NCBI RefSeq assembly: GCF_001311825.1
Contig: NZ_BBCB01000010.1
Coordinates: forward strand, 1-57,645
Direction of reading: 5' to 3'
Length of the DNA: 57,645 nucleotides
Source of the DNA: Salidesulfovibrio brasiliensis JCM 12178
GTDB taxonomy: Bacteria; Desulfobacterota; Desulfovibrionia; Desulfovibrionales; Desulfovibrionaceae
Below, in pieces: positions 9,891-19,621 of the stretch. Numbering within the stretch: position 1 is the stretch's first letter; each line of letters starts with the position of its first letter. Made by a program: the position numbers and the translations under genes. A model generated the notes under the pieces. That model was not told the DNA's origin. It searched no databases and worked only from the letters and a program-made list of their open reading frames with translations.

Positions 9891-9912
9891 GCTCCCAAAA
9901 GCGAGCGTCTTT

Positions 9913-9945
9913 CCGCATGAAGGCATGGCTTCATGCGGTTTTTTT
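9913..9945 (+). terminator. Rho-independent terminator
   Basis: The perfect 10-bp stem CCGCATGAAG / CTTCATGCGG (9913-9922, 9929-9938) is followed by seven T. It ends the + transcript and lies against the 3' end of the convergent XXXCH gene. Confidence 0.9.
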
Positions 9946-10483
9946 ATTTGTAGCGGGCGTGGCAGTGGCTGTAGAGGGACTGGATCATGTCCACGGTTTT
10001 GTGCAGTTCCGGCATGTCTTCGGCCTCATAGGCGGCTGCGAATGCGTCGCAGACTTCGGTGTATTCGTCGTAATACTCGTCGCCGTACCCCGGATAGTCG
10101 ACCATGAGCTTCGAGTCCGCAAGGAACTCATCCACGGCCTCTTTGGGCGGCATGGTGTCATCGTGAATCATGCGGAATATCATTTTGAAGCTGCCTTTCA
10201 TGCGCTTCTTGAGAGTCTTGTACGAAGGCTTTTCGTCCTTGGAAGCGGCAGGCTCCATCGGCGTATCCTCGCTGCCGAGGCAGACCTCCATGTTGCCGGG
10301 GGCGGCTTTGACCTTCACCTCCATCTTGCCGTAGCGCTCCTTGGCCGTGAGCTTCAGTTTTGTGAAATCCTCGGGACACTCCATCCCGTCCGCTGCCTTG
10401 CCTTCAAGGGCGTCGGCAAGTTCCCTCAGAAAGGCGGGAAGCTCTTCGCGGGACATGTATCGTTCGATCTTGTTGCGGCTCAT
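9944..10483 (-). CDS. XXXCH domain protein (GAK-system-type)
   Basis: The ATG at 10483-10481 follows AAGGAGCACGC and gives 179 residues. The C-terminus ends in SLYSHCHARYK, the short Cys-His pattern that names the XXXCH family, which is found in sulfate reducers and related anaerobes near the so-called GAK genes. The rest is charged and mostly helical, with no signal peptide or membrane segment. No other GAK-system gene (ATP-grasp, CofD-like) is seen here. Function is unknown; the His and Cys near the end could bind a metal or haem. The frame stays open upstream to 10933, but that part is antisense to the alcohol dehydrogenase and is not counted. Confidence 0.7.
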   Translation of the reverse strand: MSRNKIERYMSREELPAFLRELADALEGKAADGMECPEDFTKLKLTAKERYGKMEVKVKAAPGNMEVCLGSEDTPMEPAASKDEKPSYKTLKKRMKGSFKMIFRMIHDDTMPPKEAVDEFLADSKLMVDYPGYGDEYYDEYTEVCDAFAAAYEAEDMPELHKTVDMIQSLYSHCHARYK

Positions 10484-10613
10484 GCGTGCTCCTTGCAGAC
10501 CGGACGCTTGCCCGGTGTCGGGTTCATGGGGTACGACCGATACCATAGCATTGCCTGAAGAAATGGCAATCATTACCCATTGAATTCTCTTCTCGAAATC
10601 GGAGGAAATCCAT

Positions 10614-11768
10614 ATGCGTTTCACCTTTTCCGCGCCCGGTTCCATCATCTTTGGTCGAGGCCGAGCCTCGCAGCTTGCGGAGATCGCTTCAGCCCGAGGC
10701 GACCGAGCCTGTGTCGTTACCGGAGCAAACCCCAAGCGGCATTCAGGGCTTGTCGAGCAGCTTGAAGCCGTTGGTCTGAAGCCGCTTCTGCTGAGCGTGG
10801 CGGGTGAGCCTGACACGCAGGTCGTCATGGAGATGACCGCCAGGGCGAGGGAGGCCGGCTGCGATGTCGTCGTCGGCATCGGTGGCGGCAGTGTCATGGA
10901 CGCGGGCAAGGCCGTGTCCGCGCTTCTGACCAACGAGGGGGAATTGCTCGACTACCTTGAAGTGGTGGGAAAGGGACATTCGATTGCGCATCGCCCGGCT
11001 CCATACATCGCGGTGCCCACCACGGCCGGGACCGGGGCCGAGGCCACGGCGAACGCAGTGCTGCTTTCGCCGGAGCATGGAGTGAAAGTCAGCATGCGCT
11101 CACACATGATGATTTCCGAGGTGGCGCTGGTGGACCCCGAGCTTTCGGCGACCATGCCTCCTTCGGTCACGGCAGCCACCGGCATGGACGCCCTGACCCA
11201 GCTTCTTGAGGCGTTGGTCTCGAAAAAGGCCACGCCAATGACCGACCCCTTTTGCCGGGACGGGCTGGCCCGTGCCGCCGACGCGCTGCCAAGGGCCTAT
11301 CATGATCCGGATGACATGCAGGCTCGTGAGGACATGGCATATGCCTCACTGCTTTCCGGCATGGCGCTGGCGAATGCGGGGCTTGGTGCTGTTCACGGTT
11401 TTGCGGCTCCCATCGGCGGACGGTACAAGGCGCCGCACGGAGCGGTCTGCGCGGCGCTTCTGCCGCATGTGATGGAAGTGAACATCAGGGCCCTGCGGGA
11501 GCGGGACTCCGGTTCGGACCGTCTGGCGGCCTATGCGGGCGCAGCGTGGCTGCTGTGCGGGAGTGCGGAAGCAGATGTGGACGACGGGGTGGCCATGGTG
11601 GCCGACCTGTGTCGTGACATGGCCATTCCGACGCTGGGCGAGCTGGGCATGGCCGAGGCGGACATCGCCCCCATGGTCGACGCCGCCTCAAAGGCCAGCA
11701 GCATGCGCGGCAACCCGGTGGAGTTGACGCGCAAAGAGTTGCAAGAGATTCTGGAGCGCGCGCTCTAG
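10614..11768 (+). CDS. Iron-containing alcohol dehydrogenase
   Basis: The protein has 384 residues and matches the group III (Fe) alcohol dehydrogenase family, which interconverts alcohols and aldehydes or related carbonyls with NAD(P). The nucleotide loop is GIGGGSVMDAGKA (about 92-104), followed by PTTAGTGAEAT and the metal-binding part with AVHGFAAPIG and PHGAVCAALLPHVM, whose His residues, together with an upstream Asp, hold the metal. GGAGGAAATCCAT precedes the ATG. The substrate cannot be told; some relatives act on butanol, 1,3-propanediol or maleylacetate. Its stop overlaps the stop of the convergent OsmC gene by four bases. Confidence 0.9.
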   Translation: MRFTFSAPGSIIFGRGRASQLAEIASARGDRACVVTGANPKRHSGLVEQLEAVGLKPLLLSVAGEPDTQVVMEMTARAREAGCDVVVGIGGGSVMDAGKAVSALLTNEGELLDYLEVVGKGHSIAHRPAPYIAVPTTAGTGAEATANAVLLSPEHGVKVSMRSHMMISEVALVDPELSATMPPSVTAATGMDALTQLLEALVSKKATPMTDPFCRDGLARAADALPRAYHDPDDMQAREDMAYASLLSGMALANAGLGAVHGFAAPIGGRYKAPHGAVCAALLPHVMEVNIRALRERDSGSDRLAAYAGAAWLLCGSAEADVDDGVAMVADLCRDMAIPTLGELGMAEADIAPMVDAASKASSMRGNPVELTRKELQEILERAL

Positions 11769-12163
11769 TTGGTGAATTCCATCGCGAATTCAGGCGCTTC
11801 CAGCACGTTTTTCTTCACCGTACACTGATCCACGGTTCGCAGAAGGGGCTTGCGCAGCTTTTCCGGAAACCCGTCCGGCAGGGTGATGTCCAGCACCATG
11901 CGCTCCATGCGCGGCTTGCCGTCGGCCATCTCGCATCGCGCCTTGATGGAGAGCCCGTCCGTTGGAATCTCGTGGTTGATGCAGAAGCGATTGGCGTACA
12001 CGCCTGCACAGGTCGCCAGCGAGATCATGAAAAAGTCGAACGGGGTGGGGGCGCTGTTCTCGCCGCCTTCGTCCGTGGGAAGGTCGGTGATGACTTCGTG
12101 TCCGTTCATGGTTGCCCCGACCTTCATGCCGCCGGGGAAATGTACGTCTATGATCTTGTCCAT
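11765..12163 (-). CDS. OsmC family peroxide-type reductase
   Basis: The protein has 132 residues. OsmC/Ohr proteins reduce organic peroxides with a pair of Cys. Here the candidates are C62 in MISLATCAGVYANRF and C118 in RTVDQCTVKKNVL, both in family positions. The ATG follows CAAGGAGGCAGTA. It is read away from the hybrid kinase gene, 54 bases downstream on the same strand, so it could be the last gene of that transcript. It has no signal peptide. Which peroxide it acts on is unknown. Confidence 0.82.
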   Translation of the reverse strand: MDKIIDVHFPGGMKVGATMNGHEVITDLPTDEGGENSAPTPFDFFMISLATCAGVYANRFCINHEIPTDGLSIKARCEMADGKPRMERMVLDITLPDGFPEKLRKPLLRTVDQCTVKKNVLEAPEFAMEFTN

Positions 12164-12217
12164 TACTGCCTCCTTGCTTGGTTGAAGAGGGCAGTATAGG
12201 CGTCCTGACTGGTTGGA

Positions 12218-14464
12218 TCAACCCAGGTGGTTGCGAATTGTCTGCAACAGGGCGAGCTTGCTTACCGGTTTGGAGAGGTAGAAATCGCAGCCCACGGAAA
12301 GGCAGCGCCGTTCATCGTCTTGCATGGCGTTGGCTGTCAGGGCGACGATGGGTGTTTGCGTGCGGCGGTCTTCCTTTTCAATGGCCCGGATCATCCGGGT
12401 GGCCCCGTAGCCGTCCATTTCGGGCATCTGGATGTCCATGAGCACGAGGTCGTATTCGCTGGTGCGGTAGAGCGCCACGGCCTCGACGCCGTTTTCTGCA
12501 AAGTCGATACGCTCCACGCAGTTTTGCATGAACAATTCCAGCAGGCCACGGTTGCTGTCCGAGTCCTCGGCGACGAGGATGGTGGGCTTCCTTTTACGTA
12601 TTTGCGCTTCAATGGCTTTGACGTTTTCCTTGTCCGGCCTTTTGGATCCCTCTGGCGCGGCGGCAATTTCAAAGGGTGCCCTGAGCAGTACGCGGGTTCC
12701 TTCGCCTTCGTTGGAGTCCAATATGAGCGAGCCGCCCATGAGATCGGCCAGTGCTCTGCATATGGCCAGCCCGAGGCCGGACCCGCCGTATTTTCGCGTC
12801 GTGGAGGCGTCCGCCTGTGTAAAGCGCCCGAAAATGGCGTTTTGCATATGCTGCGGTATCCCGATTCCGGTGTCCGAGACAGCGAAAGACAGGTTGAGCA
12901 TGCCGTCCTTTTCATGCGGCTCGGTGCTGATCGAAAGCTCTACGTGGCCTTGTTCGGTGAACTTGACTGCGTTGTCGAGCAGGTTGAGCAGAATCTGACT
13001 GAGCCGGACCCTGTCGGCGACCACAGCGTCGGGGACATCCGGCGCAACGAACTCCTGAAAGGCCAAGCCCTTTTTTTTCACCTTGTCGCGAATGATGTTG
13101 GCGACCTCTTCAATGCAGGTTCTTATGTTGACGGTTTCTTCGGCAAGCTGAAGCTGCCCGGCTTCGATCTTGGAGAAGTCCAGAACGTCATTGAGGATGC
13201 CGAGGAGCAGTTCGCTGGACGATTTGAAGGTGTCGATGTATCGACGCTGTTGCTTGGTCAGGTCGGTCTCGAGCATCAGTTCCGCCATGCCGAGAATCGA
13301 GTTCATGGGTGTACGGATTTCATGACTCATGCCTGCCAGAAAGTCGCTCTTGGCTCGTCCCGCCGCTTCCGCCGAGGCCTTGGCGGCGGCAAGCTGTCGT
13401 TCGGTCTTGCGGTGTTCGGATATTTCGCGCACCAGCGCGGCGTTCGTTTTCTCCAACTCTTCGGTGCGTTCGGCGATCTGCCGCATCAGGCGAGCCGAAC
13501 GTTCCACCGCCCGACCGATGTCGTCCAGTTCACGGAGTCGCGCTCCGGGAAAGGCGTCGGGCGTTTTGCCCTGCTGGACCTGATCCAGAATCGTTACCGA
13601 GTTGAGGACCGGGCGGAGAATGTCGCGGCGTATGAGAAAGATGATGGAAACCAGCGAGGCGGAAATCAGGATGAAACAGGCCGCCCCAAGGTAGAATGCC
13701 TGCTCGGCCTTGCTGGCGATGACCGTGAACCGTTCCGAGGCGGTCTGAACCGTTCGGATGGAAAGCTGCCCGATGGTCCTGTCGAGCTGCGTCGAGATGG
13801 CGTGCCACAGGGATTTGAGCCGGTTTTCCTGCGCCCGGTGGGTCTCGAGGTTTTCCACGAAATCCCGGAGCAGGGTTTGTTTCGCTCCCCCTTTCAACGC
13901 GGGATTGCCGAGCAGCTCTTTGAGTTGCTCTATGGATTCATAGAATTCCGTGTCATTGTCAGTGTATATGGCCCTTGCCATTGCCGGTATGGGGTCGACC
14001 CCCTTGGGAAACGAAGGATTTTCGGCCTGCATTGTTTCAAGGCCGACTCGGGCCCTGCGCATTATCATGGTCTGCCTGCCGCGCAGTGCGTGGATTTCCC
14101 GCAACTGTTCCGCAGTCTTGCGGACGATGTCCGTAATGGCCTGATTGCGCTCGAACGCCGCGTCCTGCGAAAGGACGTGGGACGCGAGCATGAACCGTCG
14201 GCGTTCCAGCGGGTCGGGGCTGCGGTAGATGATCTGGGCGAAACGAAAGAGCTTTTCAAGGTTGATGGCGGTGCGGAGGTTGTCGGAGACGGCTTGCAGC
14301 ACGTTGTCCCGGGTATCCACGGAGAGTGAGTTGATGCTGTTCAGGGACTTGACGATGATAAGCCCGAAAAGCAGCAGCAGTGTGGCAACGACCGCAAGGT
14401 AGCGGGTCGCCATGGGCATGAGTCCGCTTTTGGAATGTTTTTTTGATGATCGCGGATCAGCCAT
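12218..14464 (-). CDS. Hybrid sensor histidine kinase with receiver domain
   Basis: This inner-membrane kinase has 748 residues. TM1 is about 20-40, a helical periplasmic region spans 41-255, TM2 is 257-278, and a HAMP-like stretch and coiled coil lead to HisKA, with the phosphorylated H381 in [12 protein letters not shown]. The ATPase has [11 protein letters not shown] (about 493-503), DTGIGI (531-536) and GGSGLGL (560-566). The C-terminal receiver (about 627-748) has the acceptor D677 in [13 protein letters not shown] and K732. The layout resembles TorS/BarA-type kinases. The gene for a periplasmic binding protein ends 5 bases upstream, so that protein may bring the ligand signal. No separate output regulator is adjacent. 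Confidence 0.93.
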   Translation of the reverse strand: MADPRSSKKHSKSGLMPMATRYLAVVATLLLLFGLIIVKSLNSINSLSVDTRDNVLQAVSDNLRTAINLEKLFRFAQIIYRSPDPLERRRFMLASHVLSQDAAFERNQAITDIVRKTAEQLREIHALRGRQTMIMRRARVGLETMQAENPSFPKGVDPIPAMARAIYTDNDTEFYESIEQLKELLGNPALKGGAKQTLLRDFVENLETHRAQENRLKSLWHAISTQLDRTIGQLSIRTVQTASERFTVIASKAEQAFYLGAACFILISASLVSIIFLIRRDILRPVLNSVTILDQVQQGKTPDAFPGARLRELDDIGRAVERSARLMRQIAERTEELEKTNAALVREISEHRKTERQLAAAKASAEAAGRAKSDFLAGMSHEIRTPMNSILGMAELMLETDLTKQQRRYIDTFKSSSELLLGILNDVLDFSKIEAGQLQLAEETVNIRTCIEEVANIIRDKVKKKGLAFQEFVAPDVPDAVVADRVRLSQILLNLLDNAVKFTEQGHVELSISTEPHEKDGMLNLSFAVSDTGIGIPQHMQNAIFGRFTQADASTTRKYGGSGLGLAICRALADLMGGSLILDSNEGEGTRVLLRAPFEIAAAPEGSKRPDKENVKAIEAQIRKRKPTILVAEDSDSNRGLLELFMQNCVERIDFAENGVEAVALYRTSEYDLVLMDIQMPEMDGYGATRMIRAIEKEDRRTQTPIVALTANAMQDDERRCLSVGCDFYLSKPVSKLALLQTIRNHLG

Positions 14465-14469
14465 AATGA

Positions 14470-15222
14470 TCAGTAGATACTGAAGGGAAAGTACTTCTTG
14501 TTGATACGGTCATAGGTCCCTTCGGCGCGAAGTCGCTTGAGTGCGTGGTTTATCTGTTTGCACAGTTCGTCATTGCCTTCGGCCACGGCTATGTGGGAGA
14601 AGCTGCTCACGTCAGATGCGGGCAGGGCGGAGCCGATGAAGTCAAAGGTGCGGCCTCTGGGGGTCTGCAGAAATTCGTAAATGGTCAGGCTGTCGGAAAG
14701 GACGGCGTCCACTTCTCCGGCCACCAGCAGGTCAAAGGCTTCCTTGGTGGTTCCTGCGGACCGGATGTTGCTGGTGCCGTAATGCTCGTAAAGGTAGTTC
14801 TCCTGAACGGTTCCTTTCTGTGCCGCGATTGTGCGCCCCGTCAGCACCTCGGGCGTGGCCTGAGGGAAGCGCCCCGCTTCGCCGACAAAATTGCTTCTGG
14901 AGCGGTAGTAATGGTCGGTGAAGTCGATAAGCTTGTCCCGTTCCGGTGTCTTGGCCATGCTGGCGACCACCATGTCGTAGTCTCCCTTAACAAGACGCGT
15001 GATGATGTCATTCCATGGCACGACGACTATCTCGCATTTTCGGGAAAGTGCGGTGCAGATGGCCTTTGCCATTTCCACGTCGAAACCTGCCGGTTCTCCG
15101 TTTTCGTCTATGTAGTTGAAGGGCGGGTAAGCGCCTTCCGTTGCCACCCTGAGCGGCTCGGCCGCGGCAAAGGCAGTTGTGAGAAGGATGAAAAGTGCGG
15201 CAACCGCTATGATTCTGGACAT
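14470..15222 (-). CDS. Periplasmic solute-binding protein, amino-acid type
   Basis: The ATG at 15222-15220 follows GAAAGGGGGACAGC and gives 250 residues with a clear signal peptide (MSRIIAVAALFILLTTAFAA, then AEPLRVATEG). The family 3 binding-protein signatures are ATEGAYPPFNYIDENGEPAG and GFDVEMAKAI. Such proteins normally bind amino acids for ABC import, but no permease or ATPase is nearby. Instead the gene sits 5 bases upstream of a hybrid histidine kinase, so a sensing role, delivering a ligand to the kinase's periplasmic domain, is likely. The ligand is not known. A longer frame to 15306 has no good start. Confidence 0.87.
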   Translation of the reverse strand: MSRIIAVAALFILLTTAFAAAEPLRVATEGAYPPFNYIDENGEPAGFDVEMAKAICTALSRKCEIVVVPWNDIITRLVKGDYDMVVASMAKTPERDKLIDFTDHYYRSRSNFVGEAGRFPQATPEVLTGRTIAAQKGTVQENYLYEHYGTSNIRSAGTTKEAFDLLVAGEVDAVLSDSLTIYEFLQTPRGRTFDFIGSALPASDVSSFSHIAVAEGNDELCKQINHALKRLRAEGTYDRINKKYFPFSIY

Positions 15223-15432
15223 GCTGTCCCCCTTTCTGTCCAGCAGGTAGGATTCCTGAGGCCCTGATGACATCATTTTAGGACTGATGGTCGAAGCGTC
15301 CTGCAAGGCAGGGGCGGCCCGTACCTGTGCGCTTGTTGGCCCGCTGGGTGCGCCGGTTTGGACGAGGCGCCCGGAGTATCCGCGAAACGGTACAACATGT
15401 GCCGATAAAAATGAAGACCATAATAATCAATG

Positions 15433-15462
15433 CATTCCGCCCCGGATATCCGGGGCGGAATG
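15433..15462 (-). terminator. Perfect 13-bp inverted repeat after the chemoreceptor gene
   Basis: CATTCCGCCCCGG (15433-15445) pairs perfectly with 15450-15462 around an ATAT loop, 5 bases past the chemoreceptor stop. The T-rich part after it on the - strand (ATTGATTATTATGG) is interrupted, so it may terminate or only protect the 3' end. Confidence 0.6.
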
Positions 15463-15467
15463 AGCGG

Positions 15468-17326
15468 TTATGCGGGAAGCGCCTGTTGCGGCATGGCGTG
15501 CCTGCGCGGCGCGTCCACCCGGAAGTAGGCAATGGCCTCCTGCAGCTCCTCTGCCTGCTGGGAGAGCGTTTCCGAAGTGCCTGCAAGCTCCTCCGCAGCG
15601 GACGCGTTGCTCTGGATGGCCTGATCCATGTGACCCACAGCTTTGGCGATTTGTTCAATGCCATGGTTCTGGTCGTCACTTGCTCCGGTTATCTCCTTGA
15701 TCATGTCCGCCGTGCGGCTGATTTCGGGAATCATGTGTTCGAAGAGGTCTCCCGCCTGCTCGGCAATGGTGACGCACTCCGTTGAAAGCTCGCTGATTTC
15801 CCCGGCTGCAATGCCGCTTCGCTCCGCCAGCTTGCGAACCTCTGCCGCCACCACGGCAAAACCCTTTCCGGCTTCGCCTGCACGGGCCGCCTCGATGGCG
15901 CGTTCAGGGCCAGAAGGTTCGTCTGCCGTGCGATATCCTCGATGATGGTGATGCGTTCCGCGATCTTGTGCATGGACTCCACGGCGTCATTGATGATCGT
16001 GCCGCCCTTGGTGGCGTCCTGGGCGTTGCTGACCGCAATGGCCTCGGTGCGGTTTGCAGCGTCCGTGGTCTGCCGTATGTTGGCCATGAGCTGTTCAATG
16101 CTCGCGGACACCTCTTCAACGGCAGCCGCCTGTTCCGTGGACCCTTGCGACAGGTTTTCCGACGAGGCGCTGAGCTCTTCGCTTCCGGCGGCCACGGATG
16201 CGACGGACTCCTGAATGGCCGCGATGACATCCTTCAGGCGGTTGCCCATTTCGGAGAGCGCTCCGGTTATCCTGCCGATCTCGTCGTGGCGATTCGTTTC
16301 AAAGGTTTCGGTCAGGTCGCCTTGCGCCACACGCCCGGCGTATCCGGCCCCCTTGTTGAGCGGTACCGTGATGCGGCGTGTGGTGAATATGGTGATGAGC
16401 ACAGCCGCAACCAGTGAAATCCCGCCCATGGCCGCTGCGGATTGCTGCCCTGTCTCTGCGCTGGCGATGGTCTCCTGCTCCATGGTCGCCATGCGCTTGT
16501 TAGCGCGTTCCACCACCGAGGCAACCAGCGGTTCGATCTTGTGAACCTGCTCGCGCAGCGCCGCGATGTTCGTGGCGATGACGGTGTCTTCCTTCACGAG
16601 GGCGTTGAATGCCTTGTCATATGCGTCAAGACGGCTGGTCATCCCGGTCTTTTCCTGTCCGGAGACAGGCAGCAGGGAGGTCTTTTCACGAAGAACGTCG
16701 AGTCGCTTGTTTGTCTTGTCCACATACTTGTCGAGTCCACGAAGCAGATAGTCCTTTTCGTGGCGGCGAAGCATGAGCATCTCAACCATCACGTCACGGG
16801 ACGCGTAGCTCGAAAGCTGTTCGTCCACCTTGCCGAGGGTCTCCTCAAGAGCATGGACCTCTCCGCGAAGCGCGCCCTGAAGTCCGGATTCGTGATCGAG
16901 CCCCCGGCGTTGCCATGCGGCGACAGTGGCCGCGAACGCCTTTTGGTAGGCTGCAATGTACTGGCTGATGGCCTCTGCATCCCGCACGCCTTGCTCGTTG
17001 CCCGAGGCTTGCTGGACGGCCTTGAGCTTCTCGGCCTTTTCGGCAACCTGTCCAACACTGGCCGCAACCTTGTCCACATACTTGAGATCCTTTCTGGCAA
17101 GGAAATCCTTTTCGGAGCGCCGGGCCTGCAGCATGTCGTTTTCGATGCCTCGCGCCAGCGCCATGGATCGGGCGGGTTGCGAGAGGAGGGTGTCGTAGTC
17201 GGAGCTGACAGTTTGCAACGTCAGGCGGTACGCGAAGAGGGCTGCCAAAAAGATCAGGCAGACCAGCCCGAATCCCGCGCCTAGCTTGCCTGCCATGGGA
17301 AGGTTGTCCAGAAATCGGCTTATCAT
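15468..17326 (-). CDS. Methyl-accepting chemotaxis protein, HBM-type sensor (frameshifted near 15899)
   Basis: This inner-membrane chemoreceptor has TM1 at about 14-33, a long helical periplasmic region with the repeated pattern [18 protein letters not shown] and [20 protein letters not shown]2 at about 303-325, a HAMP domain and a signalling coiled coil. The repeated pattern is characteristic of the helical bimodular (HBM) ligand-binding domain. The hairpin tip, near [12 protein letters not shown], is where the frame shifts by one base (15896-15902). In the next frame [18 protein letters not shown] continues exactly as expected to the stop at 15468. The loss is most likely a sequencing error. 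The attractant is unknown; HBM receptors often sense organic acids. Confidence 0.88.
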
Positions 17327-17414
17327 GTCGCCTCCTCGGGATAAGAGCTAAGAAATTATATCCAGCGTAACACAATCGTAACGTCTCAAAAAGCGTCTTA
17401 TACAGGTCTTGCGC

Positions 17415-17448
17415 AAAAATAATGTCGACACCTGATGGTGTCGACATT
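17415..17448 (-). terminator. Rho-independent terminator of the hgc-DCCP transcript
   Basis: The perfect 12-bp stem AATGTCGACACC / GGTGTCGACATT (17421-17432, 17437-17448) with a 4-base loop is followed on the - strand by ATTATTTTTGC. It lies 26 bases past the activase stop. Confidence 0.85.
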
Positions 17449-17474
17449 GAGTACGGTCAAACGTTTCGATTGTC

Positions 17475-18227
17475 TTATGCGAGCAGTGCGGCTCCGAGCG
17501 CGCCGGTCATTTCCGGGGCGTCGGGAACGAGGAGTTCTCCCTGCTCCCTTGTCAGGTCACGACGAAGCAGTTCCGCCATGCAGGGGTTTCTTGCAACGCC
17601 TCCGGCAAAGGCCACCGGAGAAGTCAGCCCCACACGGCGCAGCATATTCATGGTGCGGCGGGCGATGGCCATGTGAAGGCCGAGGGCGATGTCCTCGGGC
17701 CGCGCTCCCCGGGCCATGAGTGAGGTGGCCTCGGTCTCGGCGAACACCGTGCACATGCTGTTAATCACCGGCGGATTGTCGCCCCTGAGCGCATAAGCGC
17801 CGAAATCCTCCACGGGAATCTGGAAGACTCCGGCGGTGTATTCGAGGAATTTTCCTGTCCCGGCTGCGCAGCGGTCGTTCATCTCGAACTTTCTGACCTT
17901 GCCCGTCTCGGTTATGGAGATGGCCTTGGTGTCCTGTCCGCCGATGTCCAGTACGGTGCGTGCCTCGGGCTGCAGATAGTGCATGCCTGCGGCGTGGGCC
18001 TTGATCTCGGTGACGGTATGAACCTCGCAGGGAAGACCGGCTTCCCGGACAAGTTCGCGCCCGTATCCGGTCGCCACGCAGGTTTCCGGTTTCACACCTT
18101 CCAACAGCCGCTCAAGCTGGCGCAGCGGGTCGAAGGTGGTGGGCAGCGTGCGCTGCTCCACCACCGTATTGTCACGCATGAGCACCAGCTCCATGGAGCG
18201 GGAGCCGATGTCGATTCCGGCGATCAT
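17475..18227 (-). CDS. ATP-dependent activase of a double-cubane-cluster protein (BadF/HgdC type)
   Basis: The protein has 250 residues of ASKHA fold. It shows AGIDIGSRSMELVLM at the start, LDIGGQDTKAI in the middle and AFAGGVARNP later. The two cysteines that bind the single bridging [4Fe-4S] cluster in the homodimer are in NDRCAAGTGKFLE and INSMCTVFAETE. Such activases use ATP to push one electron at very low potential into a partner: 2-hydroxyacyl-CoA dehydratases, or double-cubane-cluster proteins. The partner is encoded 2 bases upstream. The pair follows hgcAB on the same strand and ends at a terminator. Function of the family is known; the electron acceptor in this locus is inferred. 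Confidence 0.9.
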   Translation of the reverse strand: MIAGIDIGSRSMELVLMRDNTVVEQRTLPTTFDPLRQLERLLEGVKPETCVATGYGRELVREAGLPCEVHTVTEIKAHAAGMHYLQPEARTVLDIGGQDTKAISITETGKVRKFEMNDRCAAGTGKFLEYTAGVFQIPVEDFGAYALRGDNPPVINSMCTVFAETEATSLMARGARPEDIALGLHMAIARRTMNMLRRVGLTSPVAFAGGVARNPCMAELLRRDLTREQGELLVPDAPEMTGALGAALLA

Positions 18228-18229
18228 CG

Positions 18230-19507
18230 CTAGAGCATCTCCAGAAACGCCTCAACACGCGTCTTGAGCTGTTCGGCGTCTTCCATGGAATAGTCGGTCT
18301 CAATGGCGAGCGAGGGAATATCCTTGCCCGAGAGCCTTTTTTCCACCTTGATGGCCTCGTGGGTGTAAGGCTGGCAGAACATGAGCGCGTACTGGATGAC
18401 ACCGTCGGCGTTCAGCTCCTTTGCCATGGACTCCACATTGTCCAGCCGTTCGTCGTTGGGCGTGAAGCAGGCACAGTCTATGTTCATGTAACGATCGGCG
18501 ATGGCGTCGAGCATTTCCTCCACGGTCTGGCCGGACTCGTCCACGAGGTCTCGGGAGTTGCGGGTGCCGATGCAGGATTCCTCGCCCACGATGACCGCAC
18601 CGGAGCTTTCCACCAGCCACGGCAGCTTCCAGTTGGGCACGGCCATGGGGCAGCCAGCCAGCATGACACGCGGTGTCTTTTCCGAAACCACGCCTTCCTT
18701 GCGGGCGATGCGACCTTCAATTTCGTCGCAGAGTTCATTGATCTTGGCGGTGAAGCGGACCGGATCGTCGTAGAAGCTGATCTGATTGACCAGCAGCACG
18801 TCACGGCCGGAGATGGGTGTGGGCACGGCGGCGCGCAGGGCGTTCAGGCGTTGCAGGGCGCGGCGTTTTTCATTGACAATGCGGATGCCTTCCTTCAGGC
18901 GCTCGGCAGTGATCTCCACGCCGGTCAGCTTTTCCAGAGCGTCCTTGTAGCGCAGGACTTCCGACTTCCAGAGCTTGCGGTCCGCCTCGTCCTTACGCTG
19001 CGGCACTTCCATCACATAGAGGTTGTCCACGTGCTCGCCAAAGGCTTCATAGGCCTTCTTCTTGCCGTCGCAGGTGGTCTCGCCCACGATCATGTCGCAG
19101 GATTCTGTGAACGGACAGAGTTTTGCCAGTTTGAAGCCGATGAACGACTTGATGAGCGCGCAGGTGTTTCTCGGGACAAGCTGTTCGGCCTGTTCCTTGC
19201 CCGCGTCCGCGCCGGAACAGAGGCCGACCTGCACGGCATTCGCCGCAAGGGTCAGCTCCTCGGGCACGAAGACGCAGAACGTGCCGATGATCTTCTTGCC
19301 CTCGGCTTTGGCGTCCTGAATCTCCTTGATGCGCAGGCCGTGGACTTCGGACAGTACGAAGTCGAGGTATTCGGCCCCGCTCAAACGTCCCTGCTGGGAC
19401 ATGAAAATATCTCCGTAAAACTTGCCCAGCACCTCAAGCAGCCCGTCGTGCGCCTCAAGGTCCAGGTCAAGATTCTCCCACATTTCACGATACGCCGACT
19501 CGGACAT
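18230..19507 (-). CDS. Double-cubane-cluster protein, HgdB/FldC-like reductase
   Basis: The ATG at 19507-19505 follows GGAGGGAAGGAATC and gives 425 residues. It belongs to the 2-hydroxyacyl-CoA dehydratase D-component family, with KIIGTFCVFVPEEL near the start, NTCALIKSFIGF, LCPFTESCDMIVGETTCDGK, and VMLAGCPMAVPNWKLP and ALMFCQPYTHE later. A single subunit next to a single activase, with no second dehydratase subunit, fits the double-cubane-cluster type (DCCP), which holds an [8Fe-9S] cluster and reduces small molecules such as acetylene or azide in vitro; the natural substrate is unknown. hgcB ends 114 bases upstream on the same strand with no clear terminator between. A role with HgcA is inferred from context only. 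Confidence 0.88.
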   Translation of the reverse strand: MSESAYREMWENLDLDLEAHDGLLEVLGKFYGDIFMSQQGRLSGAEYLDFVLSEVHGLRIKEIQDAKAEGKKIIGTFCVFVPEELTLAANAVQVGLCSGADAGKEQAEQLVPRNTCALIKSFIGFKLAKLCPFTESCDMIVGETTCDGKKKAYEAFGEHVDNLYVMEVPQRKDEADRKLWKSEVLRYKDALEKLTGVEITAERLKEGIRIVNEKRRALQRLNALRAAVPTPISGRDVLLVNQISFYDDPVRFTAKINELCDEIEGRIARKEGVVSEKTPRVMLAGCPMAVPNWKLPWLVESSGAVIVGEESCIGTRNSRDLVDESGQTVEEMLDAIADRYMNIDCACFTPNDERLDNVESMAKELNADGVIQYALMFCQPYTHEAIKVEKRLSGKDIPSLAIETDYSMEDAEQLKTRVEAFLEML

Positions 19508-19621
19508 GATTCCTTCCCTCCGGTTGAGATTTTCGATGGTGGGAAGTGTACCCTTACCGGTGCCCAACTGGGCAAATCGTTTGTGGGTATGCGCTGATGT
19601 TGTTCGTATAGACAGAACTAA

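Noticed and set aside
10484-10933. N-terminal extension of the XXXCH gene
   Set aside because: It is antisense to the alcohol dehydrogenase and the ATG at 10483 has a good ribosome site.
12227-14329. A 700-codon open frame on the + strand
   Set aside because: It is antisense to the hybrid kinase, whose domains are all clear; a composition shadow.
15433-15462. Operator for the binding-protein or chemoreceptor genes
   Set aside because: It sits 5 bases past the chemoreceptor stop as a 13-bp hairpin, which fits a 3'-end structure better.
18359-19597. A 412-codon open frame on the + strand over the DCCP gene
   Set aside because: Antisense to a clear family member; His/Leu-rich shadow.
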